A DNA stretch of 60,181 nt from Terriglobales bacterium (GTDB taxonomy: Bacteria; Acidobacteriota; Terriglobia; Terriglobales; Acidobacteriaceae), in NCBI GenBank assembly GCA_015655195.1, contig JAATFM010000268.1, positions 1 through 60,181 on the forward strand. The letters run 5' to 3'. Position 1 is the first letter of the stretch; each line of letters opens with the position of its first letter. Below the pieces are notes generated by a model. It worked only from the letters and a program-made list of their open reading frames with translations. It was not told the origin of the DNA and did no database searches. The position numbers and the translations under genes are program-made. Below, in pieces: positions 50,242 to 60,099 of this stretch.

Positions 50242-52632
50242 TTAACGGGGAAGAAGAAATTTAGCGGTCAGAGAAGCCTCAGAAGAACCACCCGCCCAGA
50301 CCAAATAACTGCCGGGTTCAACCGACCATTTCCCCTCCTGATTCCACACCGCAAGCTGATCCTGCGGCACGCGGAAGGTCACAGTCGTCGATTCCTCCGG
50401 CTTCAGATGAATCCGCGAAAAGCCTTTCAGCGCGCGGTCAGGCGTTTCAACACTGCTCACGTCCTCCCGCAGATAAAGCTGCGCCACCTCGTCGCCTTCC
50501 TTGCTTCCCGTGTTCGTCACGCGAACCGTAACGACCACATCCGCCTTGCTTCCCTGCGCGGGCGCCTGCACCGCAAGCTGGTCATAGCGGAACGAGGTAT
50601 AACTCAGGCCGAATCCGAAAGGAAACAGCGGCTTGCCGTCATCATCGACATACTTGCGCATACGCGATGGATCAGTGCTGTAGTAATCCGGCAACTGCCC
50701 CGTATTGCGAGGAAATGTAATCGTCAATCTTCCCGCCGGATTGTTATCGCCAAAAAGCGTTTCCGCAATCGCCTGCCCGCCAAACTCTCCCGGATACCAT
50801 GCCTCAAGAATTGCCGGAATATGATCCTTCGCCCAGCCGATCGTCAGCGGCCTTCCGTTTTCCAGCACCAGGACTACAGGCTTTCCAACCGCGGCCACAA
50901 CCTCCAGAAGCTCCTCTTGATTGCCCGGCAGATCGAGCTTCGATCGATCAAATCCCTCGCCGGAGATTCCCTGCCATTCGCCCAGCGCCATCACCACTAC
51001 ATCCGCATCCTTCGCCTTCGACACCGCGGCGGCAAGATCCTTCCCATCGTCAAACGTGACCTCCGCCTGCGGAACCAGCTTGCGAATCCCATCGAGAATG
51101 CTGAGATGCACGCCATTCTCTTCCTTCTCGTAATCCCCATAGCGCGCCACATTGCCATTCGGTCCAATCACGGCAATGCGCTTGATCGAGTGCGAGAGCG
51201 GAAGAAGATTCCTCTCATTCCGCAGCAGAGTCATCGACTGGCGCGCCGACTCCAGCGAAAGCGCCAGATGTTCCGGCGAGCGATTTACCCTGTCATGCAG
51301 CGTAGGATCAACCAGCGGATGATCGAACAATCCAAGCTCAAACTTCACGCGTAGAACAGATCGAACGGCGCGGTCGAGATCGGCCTCCGCCAGACTGCCC
51401 TCATGCACACAATCCACCAGCGCCTTCTGAAAGACCGCGTGATCGAAGTCATAGAACTGCATATCCACGCCGGATCGAATCGCCATGCAGGAAGCATCCT
51501 TCGGCGACCCGGCCACATGATGCACCTCATACAGCCGCTTGATCGCGCCCAGATCAGACAGCACAAACCCCTGAAAATTCCACTCTCCGCGCAGAACCTG
51601 CTTTAGCAAAAAAGGATCTGCCGTAACCGGAATTCCATCGATCTCGTGATAGGCAGCCATCACGCCCATTGCATGACCGTCCCGCAACGCCGGCTCAAAT
51701 CCGCGCAACATGGTCATGCGCAGCTCGCGCTCTCCCATGTGCAGGGGCGACATATTTGTTCCGCCCTCCGGTGAACCATGCCCGGCAAAATGCTTCGGCT
51801 CCGCCACCAGCGTGTGGTCCGTGCTCAGGCTGTCTCCCTGCGCGCCGCGCACATACGCCAGCCCCATCTGTCCCGTCAGATACGGGTCTTCGCCGAAATC
51901 CTCTTCCACGCGCCCCCATCGCGGTTCCCGCGCAAGGTCCAGAACCGGAGCCAGAATCATGCCGACGCCGGTCGCGCGGGCCTCGGAGGCAATCGCCGCA
52001 GCCGTCCGCTGCGCAATGCCCGGATTCCACGTCGCAGAGAGATTCAGCGGAGTCGGAAAGACCGTCCCCATATCGAAGCCGTGCAATCCCTCTTCCACAA
52101 ACAACACGGGAATCCCCAGGCGATTGTGCGCGATGACCCAGCTCTGGATCGCATTCGACTGCGCCGATGTCGGATAAAGATCGTGAGTTCCGCCAGCGCC
52201 CAGATCGCCCCACATCTCCTGCGCCTTGGCCGGTAGAAACGCCGCATCCGGCGCCACGTGATCCTTGCCCGTATGCTTGTCTTCCAGGACTCCGGCCGCC
52301 GCATACAGATCGAGTTGCCTGGCCTTTTCCTCCAGCGTCATCCGCTTCAGCAGATCATCGATGCGCCGCTCGACCGGCGCCCCGGCCTGCTGATAAACCG
52401 GATGCTCATCCCGGGACTTTCCCTGCTGCGCATGAGCCATGCAAAAAACGGCGCCCGCCAGAAGACACGCCACAGGCCAGGCAACCCTCCGGACAGCGAC
52501 GCCGGCAAACCCGGCGCGAGCCTCCAGACGGTGCGAGCCTGTTTGCGATTTCCGATCCTTCTGCGAAGCATCTATGGCTCCGCAAAACACTTTATCCCCT
52601 CGGCTGTCCTTCCAGTTCCGGATGCCCGTCAA
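50242..52632 (-). CDS. GH3 beta-glycosidase
   Basis: A 796-residue exported beta-glucosidase/xylosidase-type enzyme and probable first gene of the operon. A signal segment (RRVAWPVACLLAGAVFCMAHA) lies at about 48-68. The GH3 N domain has LLKRMTLEEKARQLDLY, LDLAREPRWGRVEEDFGEDP and LVAEPKHFAGHG; the nucleophile Asp lies in FVLSDLGAIKRL (commonly SDW). The GH3 C domain includes VVVMALGEWQGISGEGFDR and PFGFGLSYTSF; a fibronectin-III-like domain ends it. The start is uncertain: TTG 52632 with GAGGGGG about 8 nt upstream, or GTG 52590 with GAGGGG 6 nt upstream. No ATG is suitable. Confidence 0.9.
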   Translation of the reverse strand: MTGIRNWKDSRGDKVFCGAIDASQKDRKSQTGSHRLEARAGFAGVAVRRVAWPVACLLAGAVFCMAHAQQGKSRDEHPVYQQAGAPVERRIDDLLKRMTLEEKARQLDLYAAAGVLEDKHTGKDHVAPDAAFLPAKAQEMWGDLGAGGTHDLYPTSAQSNAIQSWVIAHNRLGIPVLFVEEGLHGFDMGTVFPTPLNLSATWNPGIAQRTAAAIASEARATGVGMILAPVLDLAREPRWGRVEEDFGEDPYLTGQMGLAYVRGAQGDSLSTDHTLVAEPKHFAGHGSPEGGTNMSPLHMGERELRMTMLRGFEPALRDGHAMGVMAAYHEIDGIPVTADPFLLKQVLRGEWNFQGFVLSDLGAIKRLYEVHHVAGSPKDASCMAIRSGVDMQFYDFDHAVFQKALVDCVHEGSLAEADLDRAVRSVLRVKFELGLFDHPLVDPTLHDRVNRSPEHLALSLESARQSMTLLRNERNLLPLSHSIKRIAVIGPNGNVARYGDYEKEENGVHLSILDGIRKLVPQAEVTFDDGKDLAAAVSKAKDADVVVMALGEWQGISGEGFDRSKLDLPGNQEELLEVVAAVGKPVVLVLENGRPLTIGWAKDHIPAILEAWYPGEFGGQAIAETLFGDNNPAGRLTITFPRNTGQLPDYYSTDPSRMRKYVDDDGKPLFPFGFGLSYTSFRYDQLAVQAPAQGSKADVVVTVRVTNTGSKEGDEVAQLYLREDVSSVETPDRALKGFSRIHLKPEESTTVTFRVPQDQLAVWNQEGKWSVEPGSYLVWAGGSSEASLTAKFLLPR

Positions 52633-52920
52633 TTGGATTCCCCCTCGTAAGCCTGTAGACTGCTTTCAAAAGTACCTGAGGCCGAAAGCAACCCGCAACG
52701 TTAGCCACACTCGTAACCTCTCCCACAACCTCTTGTAAAACAGGCCTTTGCCGCGTATCCCCCGGCCCTAACGGTACATACCTTCCGCCATATCCCTCTC
52801 CTGTACCGCAATGCGCTCTCTGACTCATCCGCCCCGATCCCTTTGCGACACCTCAATCATCCGGGTGCTAGAATCGCATCGATCCTGCAATTGATCTTGC
52901 AATCGACATTTCATCCGCCA

Positions 52921-54324
52921 ATGCCACCTTCGAATCCAGCCGATGCACGCCCTTCTCGATTTGCCGGGGTAATCGAGACGCAGGAAGATCTCGCCTCTCT
53001 CCATCGGCATTTGCACGAGATCCTCGAAGGCGCTGCATTCAAGGGCAGCCATCGCAGCGGCCAGTTCCTCAAATACATCGTGGAGCAGGCCCTTGCCGGT
53101 CACTTCGATACGCTGAAAGAGCGCATCATCGGCGTTGAGCTTTTCGAGCGATCGACAACCTATGACACCGGCGACGATGCCATCGTCCGCGTCACAGCCA
53201 GCGATGTGAGACGACGCCTTCTGCAGCACTACGGCACCTACAAATCGGACACCGGCTTCCGCATCACGCTTCCGCAGGGCACCTATATCCCCGAAATTAC
53301 CCGCCACGCCGCTGAACATAAAATCGAGCACCACGATGTGCGCGATCCCACCACGCCGCTGAACGCAGAGAGTAATGCCGCGCCATCCGAGAACGCCAAC
53401 GCCCCGCAGGATCACCCCGAAATCATTTCCGCGGCATCTGGCAGGGCCCTGCCGGCCCATCAGGTGTGGCTTGCAGTCGGCATTCTTCTCACCGCGCTGA
53501 ATCTCGCAGCCGCGGGCGGCATATTCTGGTCGCATCTCCTCCACACGCGTAACTCGCCGCGATCAACTCCGCCCTGGTCTGCATTTTTCACCTCATCGCA
53601 CATCACGCAAATCATCACCAGCGACCCAAACATCGCCACCATTCAGGATCACTGCAACCACGAGATTTCCGTCTCCGATTACGCCGCCCATAACTACCTC
53701 ACAAACCTGCCCTCCCTGGCTCCAGATGAGACCAAGGCCTGCCAGCTTCTCATCGTAGGTGATACCGCATCCAACATTGACCCCGGCATTACCGCTCAAA
53801 TCGCCATGCTGGCGCAAAGGGCCTCGGCGCATATCGCAGTACATGCCGCCCGGGACATCGAGCTCACAGACCTGAAAACAGACGACAACTTCATCCTGCT
53901 CGGAAGCCCGCGCTCCAATCCATGGTCCGCGCTCTTTAACGATCAGCTTGATTTCCGCTTTGCCTTCGACAACACCTTGAAGAAAGAGATCATTCATAAC
54001 GCGCGTCCGCGCACAGGCGAACTCCCGCAATATATTCCCACCGCTCTCGGCGGAGGAACCGGCAGGTCGTTCGCAATCCTTGCCTTTGTTCAGAACCTCG
54101 ACCAGAACAGCCAGGTTCTACTGCTGGCGGGAGCGGGCGCGGAAGGCACAGAGGCCGTCGGAGATTTCGCCACCGATCTACCCCGCCTGTCTTCTGCGCT
54201 TCAAAGGTGCGGAGCCTCACGATCCAAGCCTCCCTCGCACTTCGAGCTTCTATTGCAGCTCGATATCATGGCCGGCTCTCCCAACAACATCAGCGTAGCC
54301 GCCTGCCACCTGCTGCCCCATTAG
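52921..54324 (+). CDS. Single-pass membrane putative regulator (paralogue A)
   Basis: A 467-residue protein whose first 125 residues align without gaps to those of the 58714-60099 protein. Shared motifs: GAAFKGSHRSxQFLxYI (about 37-53), KERxIGVELF (about 66-75) and DAIVRVTASDVRRRLLQHYG (86-105). This cytosolic-looking domain occurs in several regulator-like acidobacterial proteins. One membrane segment follows (VWLAVGILLTALNLAAAGGI, 182-202), then an extracytoplasmic domain containing ITSDPN and NFILLGSPRSNPW. An ATG at 52921 is used; no ribosome binding site is seen, but TAGAAT lies at 52869-52874. It converges on the TonB-dependent receptor. A regulatory role is inference. Confidence 0.7.
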   Translation: MPPSNPADARPSRFAGVIETQEDLASLHRHLHEILEGAAFKGSHRSGQFLKYIVEQALAGHFDTLKERIIGVELFERSTTYDTGDDAIVRVTASDVRRRLLQHYGTYKSDTGFRITLPQGTYIPEITRHAAEHKIEHHDVRDPTTPLNAESNAAPSENANAPQDHPEIISAASGRALPAHQVWLAVGILLTALNLAAAGGIFWSHLLHTRNSPRSTPPWSAFFTSSHITQIITSDPNIATIQDHCNHEISVSDYAAHNYLTNLPSLAPDETKACQLLIVGDTASNIDPGITAQIAMLAQRASAHIAVHAARDIELTDLKTDDNFILLGSPRSNPWSALFNDQLDFRFAFDNTLKKEIIHNARPRTGELPQYIPTALGGGTGRSFAILAFVQNLDQNSQVLLLAGAGAEGTEAVGDFATDLPRLSSALQRCGASRSKPPSHFELLLQLDIMAGSPNNISVAACHLLPH

Positions 54325-54337
54325 CTCCCAAAACGCA

Positions 54338-54375
54338 TTTGCGGCAGGATGGCATCTCTGCCATCCTGCCGCAAA
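54338..54375. terminator. Bidirectional hairpin between regulator A and the receptor gene
   Basis: A perfect 17-bp inverted repeat (54338-54354 with 54359-54375) around loop TCTC. On the minus strand it continues into GCGTTTTGG, giving a weak U-run. Confidence 0.75.
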
Positions 54376-54400
54376 CTGTCTGCTACATCTGCCAGTCCTC

Positions 54401-57400
54401 TTAAAAACGCAGGTGCCCCTGGATAGAAAGCCAGCGACCGTTCGAGTTCGGCCACCCATCTCCAAACACCCTGCCAAAGTTCGGATCGGCGGGATTCGTG
54501 TTGACTCCGCCAAGAACCTGGTGGTTAAACACGTTGTATGCCATCATGCTTGTTTCCAGGTTCATCCGCTCCCAGATATGGAAGTTGCGGGACGCGGTGA
54601 TATTCGCTCCGTTCATCCCCATCTGGCGGACTCCGTTGATGTACGTCGGAAAGACGCGGAGGTTGTACCCCGTCGGCTGGCAGGCCGAGTTCGTCACAAA
54701 GCCCGTTCCGCTATACGTGCACGTCGTCGCATTCGTCACAGGATTGGTAACCGCCGTGGCGACCGCCGTTCCCGGGTTCAGCCACTGAACATAGTTCGAG
54801 CCGCCGCTGCCCTGGTTATTGACGTAGATAGGATGCTTGATCTTGATGTCCCCTGCCTTGACATCGCCGACATAGAAGAGATTGCCAAAGCCGATCAATT
54901 GCCCCGGCTGAGCCTCATAAGTACCGCTGATCTGGTACCCGCCGAAGACCGCGGACTCCCATCCATGATTTAACCAGGGATTGCCTTTTCCGAACGGCAA
55001 CGCCCAGACAGCCTCCGCGGTAAACCGCGTCGGCGCACTGCTGTTGGAAGGCTGCCAACTCGGCAACGCATCGAAGCCGTTCTGCCAGTAATTCCGATCG
55101 TGCTGGTCGTTGATTTGCAGCGTGCCCATCACCGTAAGGCCGTGGCTGTAGCGCCGCGTGAAGTTAATGAGAATCTCCTGGAAGTGCGTCTGCCCCAGCG
55201 CCTCGTTAATCTGCAACCCACTCATCTGCTGATAAGGCCGAATCAGGCTGCCGACAGAAGTCTGCTGCTGCGTGAAAAACTGGTTCAAAGACATCAATCC
55301 ATACGCCGCCGGATTACTGCTTGCAACACCGGAGAAGTTCGATAGCGCAAAAGGATTCTGGACCGTTTGACCTAACAGATTGTTGGGAGCGGTATTTGGC
55401 TGCTGTCCGCCCGCGTAAAAGGATGCCGGGGTATAGGTGTAGTTCTTCCCGAGAGAGAAGTGGCTGGAATAGGCAATGTTATAGGTGATCTCCAGCATCG
55501 ACGATGCCCCGAGCTGAAACTGAACCCCAACCGATCCACGATTTTCCCGCGCCGGCACCAGGTTATGGTCATAGACGTTCGGTCCGCCGCCGACATAGTA
55601 CAGCGCTCCTGCTGCACTTCCGATCGGCGTATTGAATCGCGTCCCATTTGCAGTCGCTGGAAACGGATCGTTCAGCGGAGAGTTCCCCGGAGTAAAATTT
55701 GATCCCCACACACCGGGAGCGGACGTAGGTACGCTTGTGCCGGTACTGAATCCGTCCTGGTCGATCGATGGGCTGAGCGCATTCAACGTGTCGAAGAAGA
55801 GTCCATATCCACCTCGCAGAACAATGCGCGGAGTCAACTGATAAGAAACCGCAATACGCGGCAGGACACGGTAGCTGTTCTTCCACTCCGTTCTTGGAGC
55901 GCCGTTCACGCCCGCATAAACCGGGCCGCCTTGAATCGTCAGCGAAGACGGAAGCACCGCCTTCTGCGCCGCAGTGGCGCCAGCCAGCACCGCCGAATAA
56001 GCCGTATTCGCCGGACCGGAGATCGAGGAAAGATCCGCATTCCAGTCCCACCCGGTAATCATCTGGTTGTGTTTTTCCACCACGCCCCCCTCCCACTCAT
56101 AGCGGATGCCCGGAATCAGCGTCAACCGGGGCGTAATGCGCCACGTATCACCGGCATAGAGCGCGTAATACGGGGTCTGAAGCGAGATCGAGGCGGTTCT
56201 CCCAACGCTTGCCGAACTGTCAACGCCCATCAGGAACGAGGCAAAGCTCAATCCGCTGTTCGATTGCTGAAACGTAGGATCCTGGTTATTGTTTTCCTGC
56301 GTGTAGGAGTTGTCAAAGTAATACGTCCCGGAAACATTTCCACTTACGCCCTGGGAGTTATTCTGCTGCCGCCATTCCCCGCCGGCTCGGATCGTATGAT
56401 GCCCCGCTACGCGTGTCAGATCACCGCGCAACGCAAAGGCACGCGATGTCTGGGCCACGTTATCCGTAGCTCCCAGCGTCGAAGCTGCCTCACCCGAATT
56501 GCTGTTCTCGTAATTTGCAATCATGAGCACCGGCATCTCAAGAAGAGCGCCGTTCGCCGATTGCGCGTACTCATCGGTATAGCTTGGAAGACCAAGATCG
56601 CTAGGCTTGTATTTATCGAATCCTGGGTAGTAGCAGCATCGTGATTTAAAGTTTGTTCCGCCGTAGGAAAGATCCAGTACGGTGCGCTCGTTAAAGATAT
56701 GATCCCAGCCAATCGCCGCAACATCGATCCAGCGCGGCCCCTCCTGCATGCCGACCCCGCCAACTGTGTAATCGTTCTGCGACTTGGTGTAGTTCTGCCT
56801 CGTATAGCGAACAAAGAGACTGTCCTTGGAGGTGAACTTATAATCCTCTCTCGTTGTGTAGCTGCGGAAGGTCTGCGGCGTAACCTGCGTGAACGTGTAG
56901 TTACTTCCCAGCGGACTGTTCTGCGTCGGCGCCGGCACCAGGCTGTTATACAACTGCACCATCGCATTATTGGTCATTCTGTCTGGAGAAACTACGTTGC
57001 CGCAGAATGGCTTGCGACGAGGAATATTGTTCGAATCAAAGGTCACCGAGAATGGATCATAAATCTGGTATTGCCCATAATAGAGCGTTCCAGTGGGGCA
57101 GGCATTGGCGAGCGCAGGATCAAGTCCAGGCGTGACCAGCGGGTAAGTACCCGACGACTGCAAATCGCTGAAGTCTCCTTTTCTCTCCTGCATCGTAGCA
57201 ACGGTATCCGTCTGCGAACTGGTATTCGCATACACATTGTCCTCAATGGACACAAAAAAGAAGAGCTTATTGTGTCCGTCGATCACCTTGGGAATGTAAA
57301 TTGGCCCGCCCAGCGAGGCCTCCCCGTTATTGGCATGATCCGCAGGCTGCCCGTAGGTATTTTCAATCTGGTTGCAAACAGCACTGGAGGCGGTGCCGTT

Positions 57401-58300
57401 GGTGCATCCGGCCTGCTGCCTCTGGTAGTCATAGTTCAATCCCGAAAAGTGATTCAACGCTTCCCAGCGCTGCGCCGTATAAGCCTCACGAACCGCGCCG
57501 TGAAGATCATTCGTCCCCGTCTTGGTCGTCGAGGTTACAGCTACGCCCATCGTGTGCCCGACCGAGGCGTCATATCCATTCACCTCGATCTTCATCTCGC
57601 CCACTTGATCCGGCGACTGGTTGATGCCTGCCTGACGCGCAAAGGTTTCATTCGGCACGCCATCGAGTGTGAATTCATTGATGCCGACATGCCCAAAGGA
57701 ACCAAAATCCTGGGTGAGCCCAGTCCAGCTCAAACCGCCATCGCCGCCACCCGCAGCCTGTCCTAACTGCCCCTGCACACCGGGAGCAATCATCACCAGA
57801 TTGGTCACGCTTGAACCGGAGACAGGAAGCTCCTCCAGTTGTTTCGTCGTTAGCACTTGCCCGCTGGAGCCGCTTTCCGTATTCAACAGTGTGGCATCTG
57901 CCGTCACCGTTACGGTTTCCACGTCCTTTCCCGGCTGCAACTGCAAAGGCACGCTGAGGCGGGCATCGACATCGAGCGTGATCCCCCGGCGAAACAGGCG
58001 CTCAAAGCCCGGAGCCGTAACCAGAATATTGTAGGTTCCCGGGTTGATGCTATTCACTTCAAAGTAGCCCGTCGAGTTCGTCACGGAATTATGCGAGACA
58101 TTGGTCTCCGCATTCGTCACCGTCAGCTGAGCTCCCACAATCACCGCTCCGGTCTGGTCGGTGACCGTTCCCACGATCGTCGCCTGCCCGGTCGCCTGGG
58201 CCCATAGTGGCATTCCCGCAAGCCACGCCGGAACCAGCACAGCGATAGCCACCATTAACAGGAGTTCTGAGAAGCTCCTTCTTTTTCTGGATCCTTGCAT
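54401..58300 (-). CDS. Large TonB-dependent receptor with carboxypeptidase-regulatory-like domain
   Basis: Outer-membrane active transporter of 1299 residues. A signal peptide (LLLMVAIAVLVPAWLAGMPL core) ends near residue 35. A CarboxypepD_reg-like beta-sandwich covers about 38-120 (IVGTVTDQTGAVIVGAQLTV, YFEVNSINPGTYNILVTAPG). The plug follows (VLTTKQLEELPVSGSS, FTLDGVPNETFARQAG, VNGYDASVGHTMG). The rest is a 22-strand-type barrel ending in Phe (SIQGHLRF). The ATG at 58300 has GGAGGA about 6 nt upstream; the frame extends to 58432 without support. Family members import glycans or siderophores; next to this glycosidase operon a carbohydrate is likely (inference). No SusD homologue is seen. Confidence 0.9.
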   Translation of the reverse strand: MQGSRKRRSFSELLLMVAIAVLVPAWLAGMPLWAQATGQATIVGTVTDQTGAVIVGAQLTVTNAETNVSHNSVTNSTGYFEVNSINPGTYNILVTAPGFERLFRRGITLDVDARLSVPLQLQPGKDVETVTVTADATLLNTESGSSGQVLTTKQLEELPVSGSSVTNLVMIAPGVQGQLGQAAGGGDGGLSWTGLTQDFGSFGHVGINEFTLDGVPNETFARQAGINQSPDQVGEMKIEVNGYDASVGHTMGVAVTSTTKTGTNDLHGAVREAYTAQRWEALNHFSGLNYDYQRQQAGCTNGTASSAVCNQIENTYGQPADHANNGEASLGGPIYIPKVIDGHNKLFFFVSIEDNVYANTSSQTDTVATMQERKGDFSDLQSSGTYPLVTPGLDPALANACPTGTLYYGQYQIYDPFSVTFDSNNIPRRKPFCGNVVSPDRMTNNAMVQLYNSLVPAPTQNSPLGSNYTFTQVTPQTFRSYTTREDYKFTSKDSLFVRYTRQNYTKSQNDYTVGGVGMQEGPRWIDVAAIGWDHIFNERTVLDLSYGGTNFKSRCCYYPGFDKYKPSDLGLPSYTDEYAQSANGALLEMPVLMIANYENSNSGEAASTLGATDNVAQTSRAFALRGDLTRVAGHHTIRAGGEWRQQNNSQGVSGNVSGTYYFDNSYTQENNNQDPTFQQSNSGLSFASFLMGVDSSASVGRTASISLQTPYYALYAGDTWRITPRLTLIPGIRYEWEGGVVEKHNQMITGWDWNADLSSISGPANTAYSAVLAGATAAQKAVLPSSLTIQGGPVYAGVNGAPRTEWKNSYRVLPRIAVSYQLTPRIVLRGGYGLFFDTLNALSPSIDQDGFSTGTSVPTSAPGVWGSNFTPGNSPLNDPFPATANGTRFNTPIGSAAGALYYVGGGPNVYDHNLVPARENRGSVGVQFQLGASSMLEITYNIAYSSHFSLGKNYTYTPASFYAGGQQPNTAPNNLLGQTVQNPFALSNFSGVASSNPAAYGLMSLNQFFTQQQTSVGSLIRPYQQMSGLQINEALGQTHFQEILINFTRRYSHGLTVMGTLQINDQHDRNYWQNGFDALPSWQPSNSSAPTRFTAEAVWALPFGKGNPWLNHGWESAVFGGYQISGTYEAQPGQLIGFGNLFYVGDVKAGDIKIKHPIYVNNQGSGGSNYVQWLNPGTAVATAVTNPVTNATTCTYSGTGFVTNSACQPTGYNLRVFPTYINGVRQMGMNGANITASRNFHIWERMNLETSMMAYNVFNHQVLGGVNTNPADPNFGRVFGDGWPNSNGRWLSIQGHLRF

Positions 58301-58713
58301 TACTGTCCTCCATTCCACGATGCCGAGGGAACCCGCAGTTTTCTGTAAACAGCCGAGAGCCCATTCCGCAGTGGTGCTTAAATCTGTCCCCACGCTACGC
58401 CCCATAAAAGCAGTTCTGGCAAGGTTACGCACGGAGCTTAACAGAGACGTATCTTATTGAAAAATTGAGCAGAAGCAGATTTACCCCCTCCTAACCGTCG
58501 CTACCCGTCCACGGAACAGGCCCGGCAGCCTCCGGTGCGGGAGCATTTGCGAATCTCCATTTGTAACCCTGATTTGTGAATCCGGCCTGCACGCAAACAC
58601 CCTGAAGCAGGCACAGTTCCGCAGCCGCACGGAACCATCCCGCCCATCGGCGGTTCCGTCCGCAACATAGGTTAAGAGAAGAGGGGAAAATTGTCCGGTA
58701 GATAATCGACAGC
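58301..58713. other. Gap between receptor and upstream regulator gene
   Basis: 413 nt. It contains the receptor's ribosome binding site and no convincing coding sequence. A GC-rich stretch around 58500-58670 lies after the regulator stop. I do not see a clear promoter or terminator. Confidence 0.4.
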
Positions 58714-60099
58714 CTATCTGAATTTGCGGTCGGCAAAGACATGACACGCGATCATATCCACCGTACCGGGCGAGCCCGCCAGCGTGCGGAGTTGCAGCAG
58801 CAGCTCAAAATCCGGAATAGGCCCGGCAGTCGGAACACCGCAGTCGCTCAGAAGCCGTAACAGGTGCTCGCGATCGGTCACCATCCGTCCCGCCGCCTCT
58901 GTTCCTTCGCCGCTTGCGCCGGCCAGCAGCAGCACCCGCCCCGAATGGTCCTGATTATGGACCAACGCGACAAGCGCAAAGGACTCTCCGGTAGCAAACC
59001 CACGGGCAGTCGGCAGATAGCGCACCTGCTCGCCTGACTTCGGATGAAGATTCTCGATAATCTCCTGGTTCAGCTCCGGATGAAACACCAGCCGGAAGTC
59101 CAACTGATCCTCAAAAATCCCCACCCACGGATTCGAGCGCGGGCTCCCGATCAAAATAAGATTGTCGTCACTCTGCAGATCGGCAATATGCAGGCTGCGC
59201 GCAGAACGGATACGAATCGGAAAATCCGGCGGCACCAGCCGCGCAATACTGACAACCAGCGGCATATCCACCGCCGCGGCATTATCTGCATGTTGATAAT
59301 AGGAATAGAATTGCTTCTGCTGCGCCGACAGCGTATCCTCATCCGGAATATACCGATGGTTGGCATAGTCCGAAACGGAGATATTACGCCCGGTCAGCTC
59401 CTGCAGCTCCTCCACATTCGGATCGCTGGTAATCACCTGCGTGCCATGACCAGACCGCAAAATCACGCTCCAGGGCGGCAACGCCGCCGTAGGCTTCGCG
59501 GCAATCAGACGATACCCCACGAACACCGCCAACGCCATCAGCAGAGCACCCGCAACCGCACCCCAGAGCCACCAGCGCGCCCATATTATATGGATATAAG
59601 ACTGGAAAGACGCAACTTCGCTCTCGGCAACCAGCCGATTTTCATCACCCGATGCTGCCTTGCCCGCCTCCTCGCCGCTCGCGGACTCCTTCTCCGGCAC
59701 CGCCAGTTCGGAATAGACCTCGATTTCCGGCAGATAAGAGCCGGGAGGCAGATGAATCTGAAACGCGGAAGCATCCCCATAACGCCCGTAGTGTTGTAAT
59801 AGCCTTCGCCGTACATCGCTGGCCGTAACCCTCACGATCGCGTCCTGCCCCGTATCGTAAGTCGGCGACTTCTGAAACAGCTCGACGCCGATCGTGCGCT
59901 CTTTCACGCCCTCGACCGAACCCGCCAGCGTCTTTTCGATAATGTAGCGCAGAAACTGCTGACTGCGATGACTTCCCTTGAAGGCCGCGCCCTGCGACAG
60001 CTCATCTACATGGCGCCTGATTGCGTCAATCTGCGCTTCGCTTCTGATAGCACGGCCTGCACAGGCCCCCGGGGTCTCGTCTTGTGCTGCAATCGACAT
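58714..60099 (-). CDS. Single-pass membrane putative regulator (paralogue B)
   Basis: A 461-residue paralogue of the 52921-54324 protein. The N-terminal domain is nearly identical in pattern (GAAFKGSHRSQQFLRYI, KERTIGVELFQKSPTYDTG, VTASDVRRRLLQHYG). A membrane segment follows (WLWGAVAGALLMALAVFVGY, about 177-196), then an outer domain with HGTQVITSDPNVEELQ, GRNISVSDYANH and DNLILIGSPRSNPWVGIF. It lies upstream of, and on the same strand as, the receptor. On the minus strand TATAAT lies about 24 nt before the ATG, in the context GGTGCTATAATC; paralogue A has GGTGCTAGAATC. The role is unknown; a receptor-coupled sensor is one possibility. Confidence 0.72.
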   Translation of the reverse strand: MSIAAQDETPGACAGRAIRSEAQIDAIRRHVDELSQGAAFKGSHRSQQFLRYIIEKTLAGSVEGVKERTIGVELFQKSPTYDTGQDAIVRVTASDVRRRLLQHYGRYGDASAFQIHLPPGSYLPEIEVYSELAVPEKESASGEEAGKAASGDENRLVAESEVASFQSYIHIIWARWWLWGAVAGALLMALAVFVGYRLIAAKPTAALPPWSVILRSGHGTQVITSDPNVEELQELTGRNISVSDYANHRYIPDEDTLSAQQKQFYSYYQHADNAAAVDMPLVVSIARLVPPDFPIRIRSARSLHIADLQSDDNLILIGSPRSNPWVGIFEDQLDFRLVFHPELNQEIIENLHPKSGEQVRYLPTARGFATGESFALVALVHNQDHSGRVLLLAGASGEGTEAAGRMVTDREHLLRLLSDCGVPTAGPIPDFELLLQLRTLAGSPGTVDMIACHVFADRKFR

